Source of the DNA: Lentimicrobiaceae bacterium
GTDB taxonomy: Bacteria > Bacteroidota > Bacteroidia > Bacteroidales > WCHB1-69
Length of the DNA: 10,937 bases
NCBI GenBank assembly: GCA_009787675.1
Contig: WQSU01000054.1
Location: 1-10,937 of the forward strand
Direction of reading: 5' to 3'
Numbering within the stretch: position 1 is the stretch's first letter; each line of letters starts with the position of its first letter. Made by a program: the position numbers and the translations under genes. Below, one piece after another: positions 1-7,751 of this stretch. The notes under the pieces are model-generated. The model searched no databases and had not been told where the DNA came from. It saw only the letters and a list, made by a program, of their open reading frames with translations.

Positions 1-1704
1 ACCAAAATTAAAACGAGCAAAAGAAGGTTGGACACCATCTCGCTCAACCCCGATAAAAACAAATATGGCGCCTATTCCACCGATACGCCTATGGAATATG
101 AGGTTGAGAAACAAAACCGGACCATAACCCCTTTTATTCGCATTGAGTCGGCGCTCCATTTCAAAAAAATGGTAGAAAACACCCACCCTGAATGCGATGC
201 ACTTATAACAAAGCTAATTGCATTATGCCCACTGGAACCCTTTATTCCCTTAGTAGCAGAAAAAGACAAAACCATTGAAACCCTTAAATTGGAACAAAAT
301 GCAAACCTGAAACGCCTCTATGCCACCTACGGCAAAAGAATGTTCGACGGCTACACCTTGTATTTAATGCCCATAGATAAAATTGAAAACATACTCAATG
401 AGGCAGAGTTATCCCACATTCCATTGAATGAGCTATTGCAAAATTATCAAGCATGGTTCACCCGAAAATATCTCCCTGTTACCCACCATGAAGGGGGTTG
501 TTGGAACGAATCGAAATTAGGTTATGAAGTAGCCATGGGTGAAAACCTGAACAGTTACGACGCTGAAAATTACCATACGGGGCAACTGTCGTGGTATTCG
601 TTTGATGCGGCGGAAGGGGCTGCCGCATCAATTGCCAAACTGAAGGGAAAAAGCAGTGTGGAACTTCCTGAAGAAAAAGAGGAAAAGATGTTCTCCTATC
701 TTCCTGCTCCAGCCGAGTTTCCGGGTGCACCCTCCAAAACACTCTGGGAGTTTGAAGATGCCCGAGTGCAACTTGGACAAATGGATAATAACGATTTCTC
801 GCTCCTTGCCAATGCAGTAGTGATGCAATACACCACCATGTATGGAAACGACTGGATGGTTACGCCCATAGAAACAGAAACAGGAACCATATTGGAAGTG
901 GACGGGATCATTATTACCGATACTTTTGGAGAACGTATCTTTATTAATACCTCTGCCGAAGAAGCGGATGCCAATGACAATAGCAAAGCCTTCACCGACC
1001 GCTGGAGTATGTTTGGAACCACGCAGGCAAATGCGTACGAAAAAAACAACTTCTCCTCAAGAAAGGGGCTGCTGTTTCCGCCCACCCTGTCGCGTTGCGA
1101 GGAAAGCCATCCGATTGAGGAGGTGCAGTTCCTGCGCGATGAAATGGCAAACATGCTTTGGGGCGTGGAAACCACCATCAACAACGGTTGCGATGGAACG
1201 CTCTCAGGGAAAAGCCTTTCCGATGCAGTGTTGACAGAGGTGGACGCCCAAAAAGGAGAACATGTGGTGAATGAAAACGAATACGACTATTCGTTTTTGG
1301 TGCAAAACAGAGCGCCCCTCAACTGGATTCCCTTTATTCCTCAAAAAATTCCTACAGAAATAAGAGACATTCGCTTTAGAAGAGGCAAAATGCCCATTTT
1401 CTTCAATGGTATATACGATTCGGTGCGCCCGTCCACGCAATTGCTTGGAATAAAGAAAGATGATAGAAACGAGAAGATAGTTCCCCTTTTTATCAATGAG
1501 GAAGAGATTACCGGTTATGGGGTTAAATTAGTGCTCACAGCACAACGTACCCGCTGGTTTCATGGCGAGAGTTTTAATTGGATCGGCTACAAAAAAGTAA
1601 TCAACATGTACCAAGCCAACAGTGGTTTGATGTTTGATGAACTCATTGAAAGAGAAACCCAAAAGAGCATTGTTTTGCACCCTGAAGAAGAAACAGAACT
1701 TTAA
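1..1704 (+). CDS. Large protein of unknown function, 5' end cut by the window edge
   Basis: The frame is open from base 1, reading TKIKTSKRRL before the first possible start, a TTG at 28. The true start is therefore probably upstream and 567 residues are visible. I see no signal peptide or membrane segment, so it is probably soluble and cytoplasmic. Landmarks are LWEFEDAR (742-765), YGNDW (841-855), TDTFGER (916-936), FLRDEMANMLWGVE (1129-1170) and a C-terminal SGLMFDEL (1621-1644). From memory, the same landmark order (W-x-FED, YGNDW, TD-x-FG-x-R, RDEMAN, SGL-x-FD) occurs in uncharacterised proteins of actinobacteria, cyanobacteria, myxobacteria and Bacteroidetes. I know no demonstrated function and recognise no catalytic motif. 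Codons look richer in G+C than in the genes from 2558 onward. The next gene starts 9 bp downstream on the same strand, so co-transcription is likely. Confidence 0.85.
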   Translation, partial: TKIKTSKRRLDTISLNPDKNKYGAYSTDTPMEYEVEKQNRTITPFIRIESALHFKKMVENTHPECDALITKLIALCPLEPFIPLVAEKDKTIETLKLEQNANLKRLYATYGKRMFDGYTLYLMPIDKIENILNEAELSHIPLNELLQNYQAWFTRKYLPVTHHEGGCWNESKLGYEVAMGENLNSYDAENYHTGQLSWYSFDAAEGAAASIAKLKGKSSVELPEEKEEKMFSYLPAPAEFPGAPSKTLWEFEDARVQLGQMDNNDFSLLANAVVMQYTTMYGNDWMVTPIETETGTILEVDGIIITDTFGERIFINTSAEEADANDNSKAFTDRWSMFGTTQANAYEKNNFSSRKGLLFPPTLSRCEESHPIEEVQFLRDEMANMLWGVETTINNGCDGTLSGKSLSDAVLTEVDAQKGEHVVNENEYDYSFLVQNRAPLNWIPFIPQKIPTEIRDIRFRRGKMPIFFNGIYDSVRPSTQLLGIKKDDRNEKIVPLFINEEEITGYGVKLVLTAQRTRWFHGESFNWIGYKKVINMYQANSGLMFDELIERETQKSIVLHPEEETEL

Positions 1705-1713
1705 TGTTATGAG

Positions 1714-2586
1714 ATGATTACAGCCATTCACATTAACAGCACCACTCCTTTTTTTCTAAAAAACAAAGAAGCAACCTATTCTATTGAAGATTTTGAGTTG
1801 CTAACCACCATTTTGTCTGCTTTGATGTGGCGAAAAAACAATGGACCAATAAAACTCTACACCGACAGCGTTGGATACGACTACTACGCCTCATTGGATT
1901 TGTTGGATTTATGGGATGGGGGAGTTGACCATACTGTGGTAGAGCATATTCCGAAAAGTGTGAACCAGGAGATCTTTTGGGCTGCGGCTAAAATCTTTGC
2001 GATACAAAACGAAGCCACGCCGATTGCCATGATAGACACAGACCTCATTGTGTGGCATAAAATAATATCGAAATTGGAAGGCAAACCGCTGGTAGTGCTT
2101 CACCGCGAGCCTGTTCACGAGTGCTACCTGCCGGCACACCGGTTAAAAAAAAGAAGCGACTACCAATTTGACCCGCAATGGGACTGGACGGAACTGCCTT
2201 GCAATACGGCATTTGCCTATTTCTCCACTCCCGAATTAAAAAACTACTACACCTCATGCGCCATTGATTTCATGACCAACAACAGCGAATACCCGTTAGA
2301 GATGGTCTCTCAGATGGTTTTTGCCGAGCAGCGCATCCTTTCCTTATGTGCCAAAAAAATGAACATCCCCATCCATCATCTTCTTGACGACCCTTTCCAA
2401 TCCGACAATAAGTTGATATCCCATATTTGGGGCGCCAAAAGCACCGCCCGCAACTACCCCGGACAAAGAAACCTGCTCTGCTCGGCACTGCTGGAGAAGA
2501 TAGAACAGTTTTTTCCTGAGTATTATGGAAGGGTGAAGGGGATTGGAAAAGTTGAGTTTACTCCCCCGCCCTATTTTCAATTTTAA
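1714..2586 (+). CDS. Glycosyltransferase-like protein with a DxD motif
   Basis: This 290-residue protein has no signal peptide or membrane segment. The N-terminal half reads as an alternating beta/alpha nucleotide-sugar-binding fold: a strand around residues 47-51 (IKLYTD), then IAMIDTDLIVW, in which D108-T-D110 is a DxD-type motif. In GT-A enzymes this motif binds the metal and sugar nucleotide. The stretch FWAAAKIFA just before it is typical of glycosyltransferase-like proteins in Bacteroidetes; I think the nearest Pfam family is DUF6734, but this is from memory. Acceptor and sugar donor cannot be inferred. The ATG at 1714 lies 9 bp after the upstream stop, which suggests an operon with the large unknown protein. 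The 3' end overlaps the convergent flippase-like gene by 29 bp. A non-catalytic protein of the same fold cannot be excluded. Confidence 0.8.
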   Translation: MITAIHINSTTPFFLKNKEATYSIEDFELLTTILSALMWRKNNGPIKLYTDSVGYDYYASLDLLDLWDGGVDHTVVEHIPKSVNQEIFWAAAKIFAIQNEATPIAMIDTDLIVWHKIISKLEGKPLVVLHREPVHECYLPAHRLKKRSDYQFDPQWDWTELPCNTAFAYFSTPELKNYYTSCAIDFMTNNSEYPLEMVSQMVFAEQRILSLCAKKMNIPIHHLLDDPFQSDNKLISHIWGAKSTARNYPGQRNLLCSALLEKIEQFFPEYYGRVKGIGKVEFTPPPYFQF

Positions 2587-3610
2587 GAAAAGAACTCAAT
2601 ATCAGTGTTGTAAAACCAACAATCAATATCATAATGGTTTGTGCGCTCCAACCGATCCAACCTGCGGCTAATCCTTGTGCATAGTTAACCCCATAAAGGG
2701 CTAATATGCCGGCTACTATGAGAGGGTAAAGCCCCAAACCGCCTTGGGCTAATATAAACCCGATAGAACCTACAGCCAACACTACAAATGCAGGCATGGG
2801 TCCTAAATGTTGTAAAAAGTCGAAAGCATAAAAACAGAGCATTGTGCCCAAATAATAAAAGAGCCAAATAGCAAAAGTGTAGAAAACAAATAGATAAGGA
2901 TGTTTTAAATCTTTTACGGAAATCAACCCTTGCCATAAGCCTACTATTATATTTTTAATCTTTCCAATAGTTTTTGATTGTTTTTGAACTGTTTGTTCCC
3001 TTGTTTTTCTTATGTATTTCACTATAAAAATAGTTGCAAACAATACTACGAGAAGAGCAATCAACAGATAATATTTCAGCGCCCATAATGTTGTCCATTT
3101 TTCAGCTATTGAAGCGCCTAATGTTATATTTTCCTCTTTGTTGATGACTAAATCAGATAACAGCCCTGTATTCAGTATAATAACGAGTACAAAAAACAGC
3201 ACAAAGATAAACATGTCGAACACCCGTTCCACGACCACAGTTCCTAACGATTTCTGGAAAGGCACTTGATCGTAGCGTTGCAGAAAGGTGCAGCGCAACA
3301 CTTCTCCTATGCGCGGAATTGCCAAATTGGATAAGTAACAGAGCATTACAGAATAGAAGGCGGTTGTTTTGCGTACACGATATCCTAATGGATTGATGAG
3401 CAAAATATTTCTAAGGGCGCGAAAATAGTGGGCTATTGCACCGCAAACAACAGAAATGAAAATAAAAAACATGCTTTTGGGGTTGAGGACACCTGTAGCG
3501 CTATCTTTAATAATTTGTACGTCTTCGGGTTGTAAATCTTTAACAGAAAACCATACGAAAAATATCCCAAGTCCAAGAAAGAAAAGAAGTTGTATGATTT
3601 TTTTTGCCAT
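2558..3610 (-). CDS. LPG_synthase_TM / flippase-like integral membrane protein
   Basis: This 350-residue protein is highly hydrophobic with about eight membrane segments, roughly at residues 4-22, 46-66, 82-98, 131-150, 178-200, 238-262, 273-308 and 315-341. The loop NLAIPRIGEVLR (95-106) followed by GTVVVERVFD (123-132) is the signature of the lysylphosphatidylglycerol synthase transmembrane family (UPF0104, COG0392). Members without the soluble aminoacyltransferase domain, like this one, are of uncertain function; lipid flipping or export is the usual guess. The ATG at 3608-3610 is 4 bp after the glmS stop. A TTG 12 bases further upstream would overlap glmS and is less likely. It is the last gene of the glgA-like/DUF4270/glmS operon. 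Its end overlaps the convergent glycosyltransferase-like gene. Confidence 0.9.
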   Translation of the reverse strand: MAKKIIQLLFFLGLGIFFVWFSVKDLQPEDVQIIKDSATGVLNPKSMFFIFISVVCGAIAHYFRALRNILLINPLGYRVRKTTAFYSVMLCYLSNLAIPRIGEVLRCTFLQRYDQVPFQKSLGTVVVERVFDMFIFVLFFVLVIILNTGLLSDLVINKEENITLGASIAEKWTTLWALKYYLLIALLVVLFATIFIVKYIRKTREQTVQKQSKTIGKIKNIIVGLWQGLISVKDLKHPYLFVFYTFAIWLFYYLGTMLCFYAFDFLQHLGPMPAFVVLAVGSIGFILAQGGLGLYPLIVAGILALYGVNYAQGLAAGWIGWSAQTIMILIVGFTTLILSSFLKIENRAGE

Positions 3611-3614
3611 AATA

Positions 3615-5456
3615 TTATTCAACAGATACTGATTTTGCTAAATTTCTGGGTTTATCTACATCACAGCCGCGCAGTAGCGCCACGTGATAGGCAAGCAATT
3701 GCAACGGAATAGATGCAATTAGAGGTGATAAAAGCTCTTCAGTTTTAGGTATTTCTATACAAAAGTCAGACATGCTTTTCACTACTTCATCTCCTTCGGA
3801 AACGATAGAAATAATTTTCCCGCGTCTTGATTTCACCTCTTGAATATTGCTCACTACTTTTTCGTAAGATTCTTGTTCTGTAGCAACTACCACCACCGGC
3901 ATCTCTTCGTCAATGAGGGCGATGGGACCATGTTTCATTTCAGCTGCAGGGTACCCTTCTGCATGGATGTAGGAGATCTCTTTCAATTTAAGCGCCCCTT
4001 CCAAAGCTACAGGAAAATTTACGCCACGACCTAAATAGATGGCATTTTGTTTATTCACAAAATATTGCGCTATTTTTTTTATTTCATCATTGTTACTAAG
4101 AATCGCTTCAATTTTTTTCGGAATGGCTTCCAAGCCGTTCACTAACTGATAATAATAGGAGAGTGGGATTTTTCCTTTTTTTCTTGACAAGCTTAACGCC
4201 ATAAGCGTAAGCACAGTAACTTGTGCTGTAAACGCCTTAGTAGAGGCTACTCCAATTTCAGGTCCGGCATGGGTATAGGAGCCTGCGTGGGTACTTCGGG
4301 CAATGCTTGATCCCACCACGTTGCAAATTCCGATTACGGTAGCGCCTTTACTTTTTGCCAGGTCAATGGCAGCAAGGGTATCGGCAGTTTCTCCTGATTG
4401 CGAGATGACAATCAGCACGTCGTCTTCATTAATAACAGGGTTTCTGTATCTAAATTCGGAGGCATATTCTACTTCTACAGGTACGCGAATCAAACTTTCG
4501 AAAATATACTCTGCCACCAAACCGGCGTGCCATGAGGTACCACACGCCGCAATAATAAAACGTTTTGCCTGAAGCATTTTGTTTTCATATTCAATAATAC
4601 CACCGAGTGAAACCACATCTTTTTTGGTGTTTAGCCTTCCTCGCATACTATCCACAATGGCTTTGGGTTGCTCAAATATCTCTTTGAGCATGTAGTGTTC
4701 AAAACCATCTTTTTCAATTTGGTCTAATTTCAATTCTAACTTTTGAACGAAAGTAAGCTGTTTCTCATTGCGTATATTCGTAATTTCCAAATCTTTATCA
4801 GGGTGAATAACTGCAACTTCTTCATCATTCAGATACACCACTTTCTTTGTGTATTCTACAATAGGGGCGCCATCAGAACCTACAAGAAATTCATCTTTTC
4901 CTAATCCTATAAGTAATGGGCTTCCCTTTTTTGCCACAATGACCTGCTTCGGATATTCGGTAGACAAAATAGCTAAGGCATAAGTGCCTACGATGACTGA
5001 AAGTGCAATTCGGACAGCTTCTACAAGTTCTACTTTTTCTGTTTTTTTTATATCCTCAATAAGATGTAGTAATACTTCTGTATCTGTGTTACTTTTAAAG
5101 ACATACCCACGTTCAATCAGTTCGTTTTTTAAACTCAGGTAGTTTTCTACAATGCCATTGTGAATTAAGGCTAAAGTACCATCTTCCGAGAGGTGCGGGT
5201 GGGCATTTTCGTCGTTGGGCTCACCATGTGTTGCCCATCTGGTATGCGCAATACCCGTGCAAGCCTCAAGGTTTTTAGTCGTGCAGAAGTTTTCGAGGTC
5301 GGCAACCTTTCCTTGTTTTTTGTAAAGTTGAATCTGTTCTTGGTCAAGTAATGCAACACCGGCACTGTCATAACCCCTGTACTCTAATCTTCTTAATCCA
5401 TTAATTAAAATAGGATAGGCTTGTTTATTTCCTGTATAGGCAACAATTCCACACAT
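3615..5456 (-). CDS. glmS: Glutamine--fructose-6-phosphate aminotransferase (isomerizing)
   Basis: This cytoplasmic enzyme makes glucosamine-6-phosphate from fructose-6-phosphate and glutamine, the first step towards UDP-GlcNAc for peptidoglycan and LPS. The 613 residues match the family length (E. coli 609). The N-terminal glutaminase domain starts MCGIVAYTG, with Cys2 as the N-terminal nucleophile after Met removal, and has YRGYDSAGV (27-35) and HTRWATHGEP (71-80). Two SIS domains follow, with CGTS (305-308), SQSGETADT (352-360), ASTKAF (404-409), EGYPAAEMKHGPIALI (500-515) and the conserved tail DKPRNLAKSVSVE (601-613), which carries the catalytic lysine. It looks intact. It lies 22 bp after the DUF4270 gene and 4 bp before the flippase-like gene. 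I saw no glmS ribozyme ahead of it, and none is expected in this phylum. Confidence 0.98.
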   Translation of the reverse strand: MCGIVAYTGNKQAYPILINGLRRLEYRGYDSAGVALLDQEQIQLYKKQGKVADLENFCTTKNLEACTGIAHTRWATHGEPNDENAHPHLSEDGTLALIHNGIVENYLSLKNELIERGYVFKSNTDTEVLLHLIEDIKKTEKVELVEAVRIALSVIVGTYALAILSTEYPKQVIVAKKGSPLLIGLGKDEFLVGSDGAPIVEYTKKVVYLNDEEVAVIHPDKDLEITNIRNEKQLTFVQKLELKLDQIEKDGFEHYMLKEIFEQPKAIVDSMRGRLNTKKDVVSLGGIIEYENKMLQAKRFIIAACGTSWHAGLVAEYIFESLIRVPVEVEYASEFRYRNPVINEDDVLIVISQSGETADTLAAIDLAKSKGATVIGICNVVGSSIARSTHAGSYTHAGPEIGVASTKAFTAQVTVLTLMALSLSRKKGKIPLSYYYQLVNGLEAIPKKIEAILSNNDEIKKIAQYFVNKQNAIYLGRGVNFPVALEGALKLKEISYIHAEGYPAAEMKHGPIALIDEEMPVVVVATEQESYEKVVSNIQEVKSRRGKIISIVSEGDEVVKSMSDFCIEIPKTEELLSPLIASIPLQLLAYHVALLRGCDVDKPRNLAKSVSVE

Positions 5457-5478
5457 TATTAATATTTATTGTAAGAGG

Positions 5479-6816
5479 TTAATATTCTGTATAATAAACT
5501 TCCACTCTTAATCTTAAAGAGGGATCATGGGGTTGGGTGCCACTAAAAATCAATCTATTTGCACTGGCTGCATTCTTATAGGGTACTAAATAAACATACG
5601 GTTCGTATTCATCTCTAAAAATAATATCTTGTAAATATCTAGTAATGCGAAATCTGTATTCTTTTGTCGTTTCATTATAAGCGCCACCCCAATAAACAGT
5701 GTTATAATCAACTACAAAATCCTGATCTCCTTTATTATTAATTCTATAAACGTAGAAACTTTTCGGTGGTGGGAAGAATGAGAGATTCTCTCCAATATTA
5801 GTTACAACTAATTCTGCCTTATTGATTACAACATTTTTATCTCTAAATGCTTTAATATGGGGAAAGGTAACTTTTGTTTTTACACCGCCCATACACTGTA
5901 CATACAAAATTTCCTTACCTAACAAGGTGTCGTTATATAGTAATTGGGATACAAACTTTGAATCTCCTGCTTCATAATCATGTTCATAATGACCAACTCT
6001 CACTGTTGAGCGTGTTATAAGGTGAAAACGTCTTGCAATAGTATCGTCTTTATAATAGAGTTGAACTCCTGACATCGCACTTGCCAAATCAAAATTAACA
6101 AGAGATCCATCATTGGAAAGAGATTTTGCACAAATATATAATCCTTTAAAGAAATCTTTAAAAACAGCATTTGATGACATTTTATCAGCATTGCTCAGCA
6201 ATAGGTTTCCCAGTTCATCATCTAAGCGGATCCTTAAGTGGGGCTCAAGAATTGTATCTAACTTTACTTTTGAAGTGGGTTTAGGGTAAAGTAGAAAATT
6301 ATCTTTATAAGTTAAATCATCTGAAGAATGTGCAAAGCTACTATTTTGATAGTAGTCTTTCTCCGATAAAATATCCTCAGTTAATCTATGCACTTGAACA
6401 ACAAACGGGTTTAAAGTGTCGCCGTAGAAACCACCTGCATATCTAAGCGTTAACACGATAGAATCAAGTTGGGGGGATTTGCCAAAATTAACGCTACTGC
6501 CACTCGGTATCAATTGAGTAAATATTCCGGCATAGGTTTGCCCAAAAACGGGATCTCGAATAAAGCCTAAAAAATTGGCTTCAAGATTTCTAGTATTCAA
6601 GGTGTCTTCTAAAATTGAATGGGCAGTTAATGTTATTGTATCAGTAAAGACAGCATTCAAGAGGTCATCGCGATCTTGTAAATTTAGCCCAATTGAGCTT
6701 GGATCGTTTTGGCATGCCTGAAAAAACAATAGCAGGGAGATTGGCAGAGCCAAAGTAAAGCCATAAAATGTGCGTGAATTAAAATTCTCGCGGAGCAATT
6801 TCCAAAAGTTCTTCAT
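5479..6816 (-). CDS. DUF4270 family lipoprotein
   Basis: Starting at the ATG at 6814-6816, the protein has 445 residues. A basic N-terminus (MKNFWKLLREN) is followed by a hydrophobic stretch and the lipobox FQAC, making Cys35 the likely lipidated residue, so it probably sits in the outer or inner membrane. The segment just after the cysteine (NDPSSIGLNLQ), the TDTITLTAHSI stretch and FLGFIRDPVFGQTYAG are typical of the DUF4270 family, which is Bacteroidete-specific and of unknown function. The remainder is beta-rich. A TTG at 6838-6840 would add eight residues ahead of the signal peptide and is less likely. The start lies inside the upstream glycogen-synthase-like gene (38-bp overlap), so the two are probably translationally coupled. 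The order glgA-like, DUF4270, glmS is a recurring Bacteroidete arrangement as I remember it. Confidence 0.92.
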   Translation of the reverse strand: MKNFWKLLRENFNSRTFYGFTLALPISLLLFFQACQNDPSSIGLNLQDRDDLLNAVFTDTITLTAHSILEDTLNTRNLEANFLGFIRDPVFGQTYAGIFTQLIPSGSSVNFGKSPQLDSIVLTLRYAGGFYGDTLNPFVVQVHRLTEDILSEKDYYQNSSFAHSSDDLTYKDNFLLYPKPTSKVKLDTILEPHLRIRLDDELGNLLLSNADKMSSNAVFKDFFKGLYICAKSLSNDGSLVNFDLASAMSGVQLYYKDDTIARRFHLITRSTVRVGHYEHDYEAGDSKFVSQLLYNDTLLGKEILYVQCMGGVKTKVTFPHIKAFRDKNVVINKAELVVTNIGENLSFFPPPKSFYVYRINNKGDQDFVVDYNTVYWGGAYNETTKEYRFRITRYLQDIIFRDEYEPYVYLVPYKNAASANRLIFSGTQPHDPSLRLRVEVYYTEY

Positions 6817-7615
6817 AAAAATGGTTATATTCGTCAACAAATTCTAAATAATCTTCAGTTTCAGGATGAGTAATAATGGGTAGTTCATATTTTTTCAAAT
6901 ATTTTTTTAAGGAAGGCGTAATATTGGGGTGCGCAACCACTGTGGCATCCGAAAAATCAATGGCAGTTTTTAAAATAGTATCATATCCTGCAGCTCCTTT
7001 AAAGTGGGTTAAACACTCTCTTGGGATGCCTGTAATTTTAAGTTTTTTTAAGAAATTAGGAGAAAATTTATCTTGGAAATGATCATTATAGATAGAGGTA
7101 ATGATCCTAACATCCTGAAATAGAGGGTTGTCTTTATAAACTGTACGAATAAAGACAGGCACTAAAGCGCTGAGCCAGCCGTGACAATGAATAATATCGG
7201 GGTTCCAGCCCAATTTACGTACAGTTTCTATAACGCCTTTGGCATAGAAAAGTGCACGGGAATCGTTGTCATCAAAAAACGTCTCCTCTTCATCTAAATA
7301 AAGTGCTTTTCTTCTAAAGAAATCTTCACTATCAATAAAATACACTTGCATACGGACTGCTTGCAGGGAGGCCACTTTAATAATGAGTGGGAAGTCGTTA
7401 TCTTCAATAATAATATTTTGTCCGGAAAGCCGAATCACTTCATGTAACATGTGTTTACGTTCGTTTATCAAGCCATACTTTGGCATAAACGTTCTAATTT
7501 CATTATCTCTTTCTTGAATTCCTTGAGGTAAAAATCTACAAATAGATGTAATATAGTCCTCTTGTAAGTAAGGAAAAATGGCAGGGGTAATGTACAAAAT
7601 CCTTTTTCTTGACAT
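6779..7615 (-). CDS. Glycogen/starch synthase-like protein, N-terminal GT5 domain only
   Basis: The protein has 278 residues, about the length of the N-terminal Rossmann domain of GlgA (full-length enzymes are about 480). It starts MSRKRILYITPAIFPY, resembling the first strand of glycogen synthases, and has DIIHCHGW (140-147), the conserved D-x-xH-x-HDW region. The K-x-G-G loop that binds ADP-glucose in true GlgA is replaced by YLQEDY, and the C-terminal nucleotide-binding domain is absent. Short proteins of this kind are common in Bacteroidetes and are usually annotated as glycogen synthase, so this is a normal family form and not a truncation. Classical glycogen synthesis is doubtful; a sugar-binding or regulatory role is possible. 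It is the first gene of the operon, and its 3' end overlaps the lipoprotein start. The start ATG is at 7613-7615. Confidence 0.88.
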   Translation of the reverse strand: MSRKRILYITPAIFPYLQEDYITSICRFLPQGIQERDNEIRTFMPKYGLINERKHMLHEVIRLSGQNIIIEDNDFPLIIKVASLQAVRMQVYFIDSEDFFRRKALYLDEEETFFDDNDSRALFYAKGVIETVRKLGWNPDIIHCHGWLSALVPVFIRTVYKDNPLFQDVRIITSIYNDHFQDKFSPNFLKKLKITGIPRECLTHFKGAAGYDTILKTAIDFSDATVVAHPNITPSLKKYLKKYELPIITHPETEDYLEFVDEYNHFYEELLEIAPREF

Positions 7616-7633
7616 ATCTTAAAAATCAGTGCG

Positions 7634-7641
7634 CAAAAATA
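7634..7641 (-). promoter_or_regulatory. Candidate -7 promoter element for the glgA-like/DUF4270/glmS operon
   Basis: On the minus strand this reads TATTTTTG, an exact match to the Bacteroidete sigma -7 consensus TAnnTTTG, about 18 bases before the start codon. I found no good TTTG -33 box at the usual distance. The 5' untranslated region would be very short, about 12 bases. Confidence 0.5.
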
Positions 7642-7692
7642 TATAAAAAAAACGGATATAAAAGAAGTTTTTCTAAAAAAAATGCGCCAACA

Positions 7693-7723
7693 CTTGATAT
7701 TGTAAAAAAATATAATATTATTG
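7693..7723 (+). promoter_or_regulatory. Candidate promoter for the LytTR-type gene
   Basis: CTTG (7693-7696) and TATTATTG (7716-7723), separated by 19 bases, each differ by one base from the Bacteroidete consensus TTTG-N(17-23)-TAnnTTTG. The start codon is 28 bases further on, after an A-rich leader typical of this phylum. This is an imperfect match in AT-rich DNA. Confidence 0.35.
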
Positions 7724-7751
7724 CAGCGCAGTTAAATAAAATAAAATTCTT

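Larger units (their letters stand above)
7616..7751. other. Divergent intergenic region between the glgA-like operon and the LytTR-type gene
   Basis: This is 136 bp of very AT-rich DNA with several A tracts. It holds outward-facing promoter candidates for both sides and three short G+C islands reading TGCGC or GCGCA (7630-7635, 7683-7687, 7726-7730). I see no hairpin strong enough for an attenuator or riboswitch and no small gene. Confidence 0.6.

Noticed and set aside
696..1184. Antisense frame of about 162 codons opposite the large unknown gene
   Set aside because: Its Ser-rich composition mirrors the sense codons and it has no motifs of its own.
926..1234. Overlapping plus-strand frame of about 102 codons inside the large unknown gene
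   Set aside because: It is rich in Arg, Pro and Cys, lacks domain features and is fully contained in a gene with clear conserved motifs, so it is a shadow frame.
3620..3622. Upstream TTG start for the flippase-like protein
   Set aside because: The ATG at 3608-3610 sits just after the glmS stop and gives a normal N-terminus, whereas the TTG lies inside glmS.
6838..6840. Upstream TTG start for the DUF4270 lipoprotein
   Set aside because: It would add a neutral stretch (MLTNITIF) before the basic signal-peptide start and lengthen the overlap; the ATG at 6814-6816 fits better.
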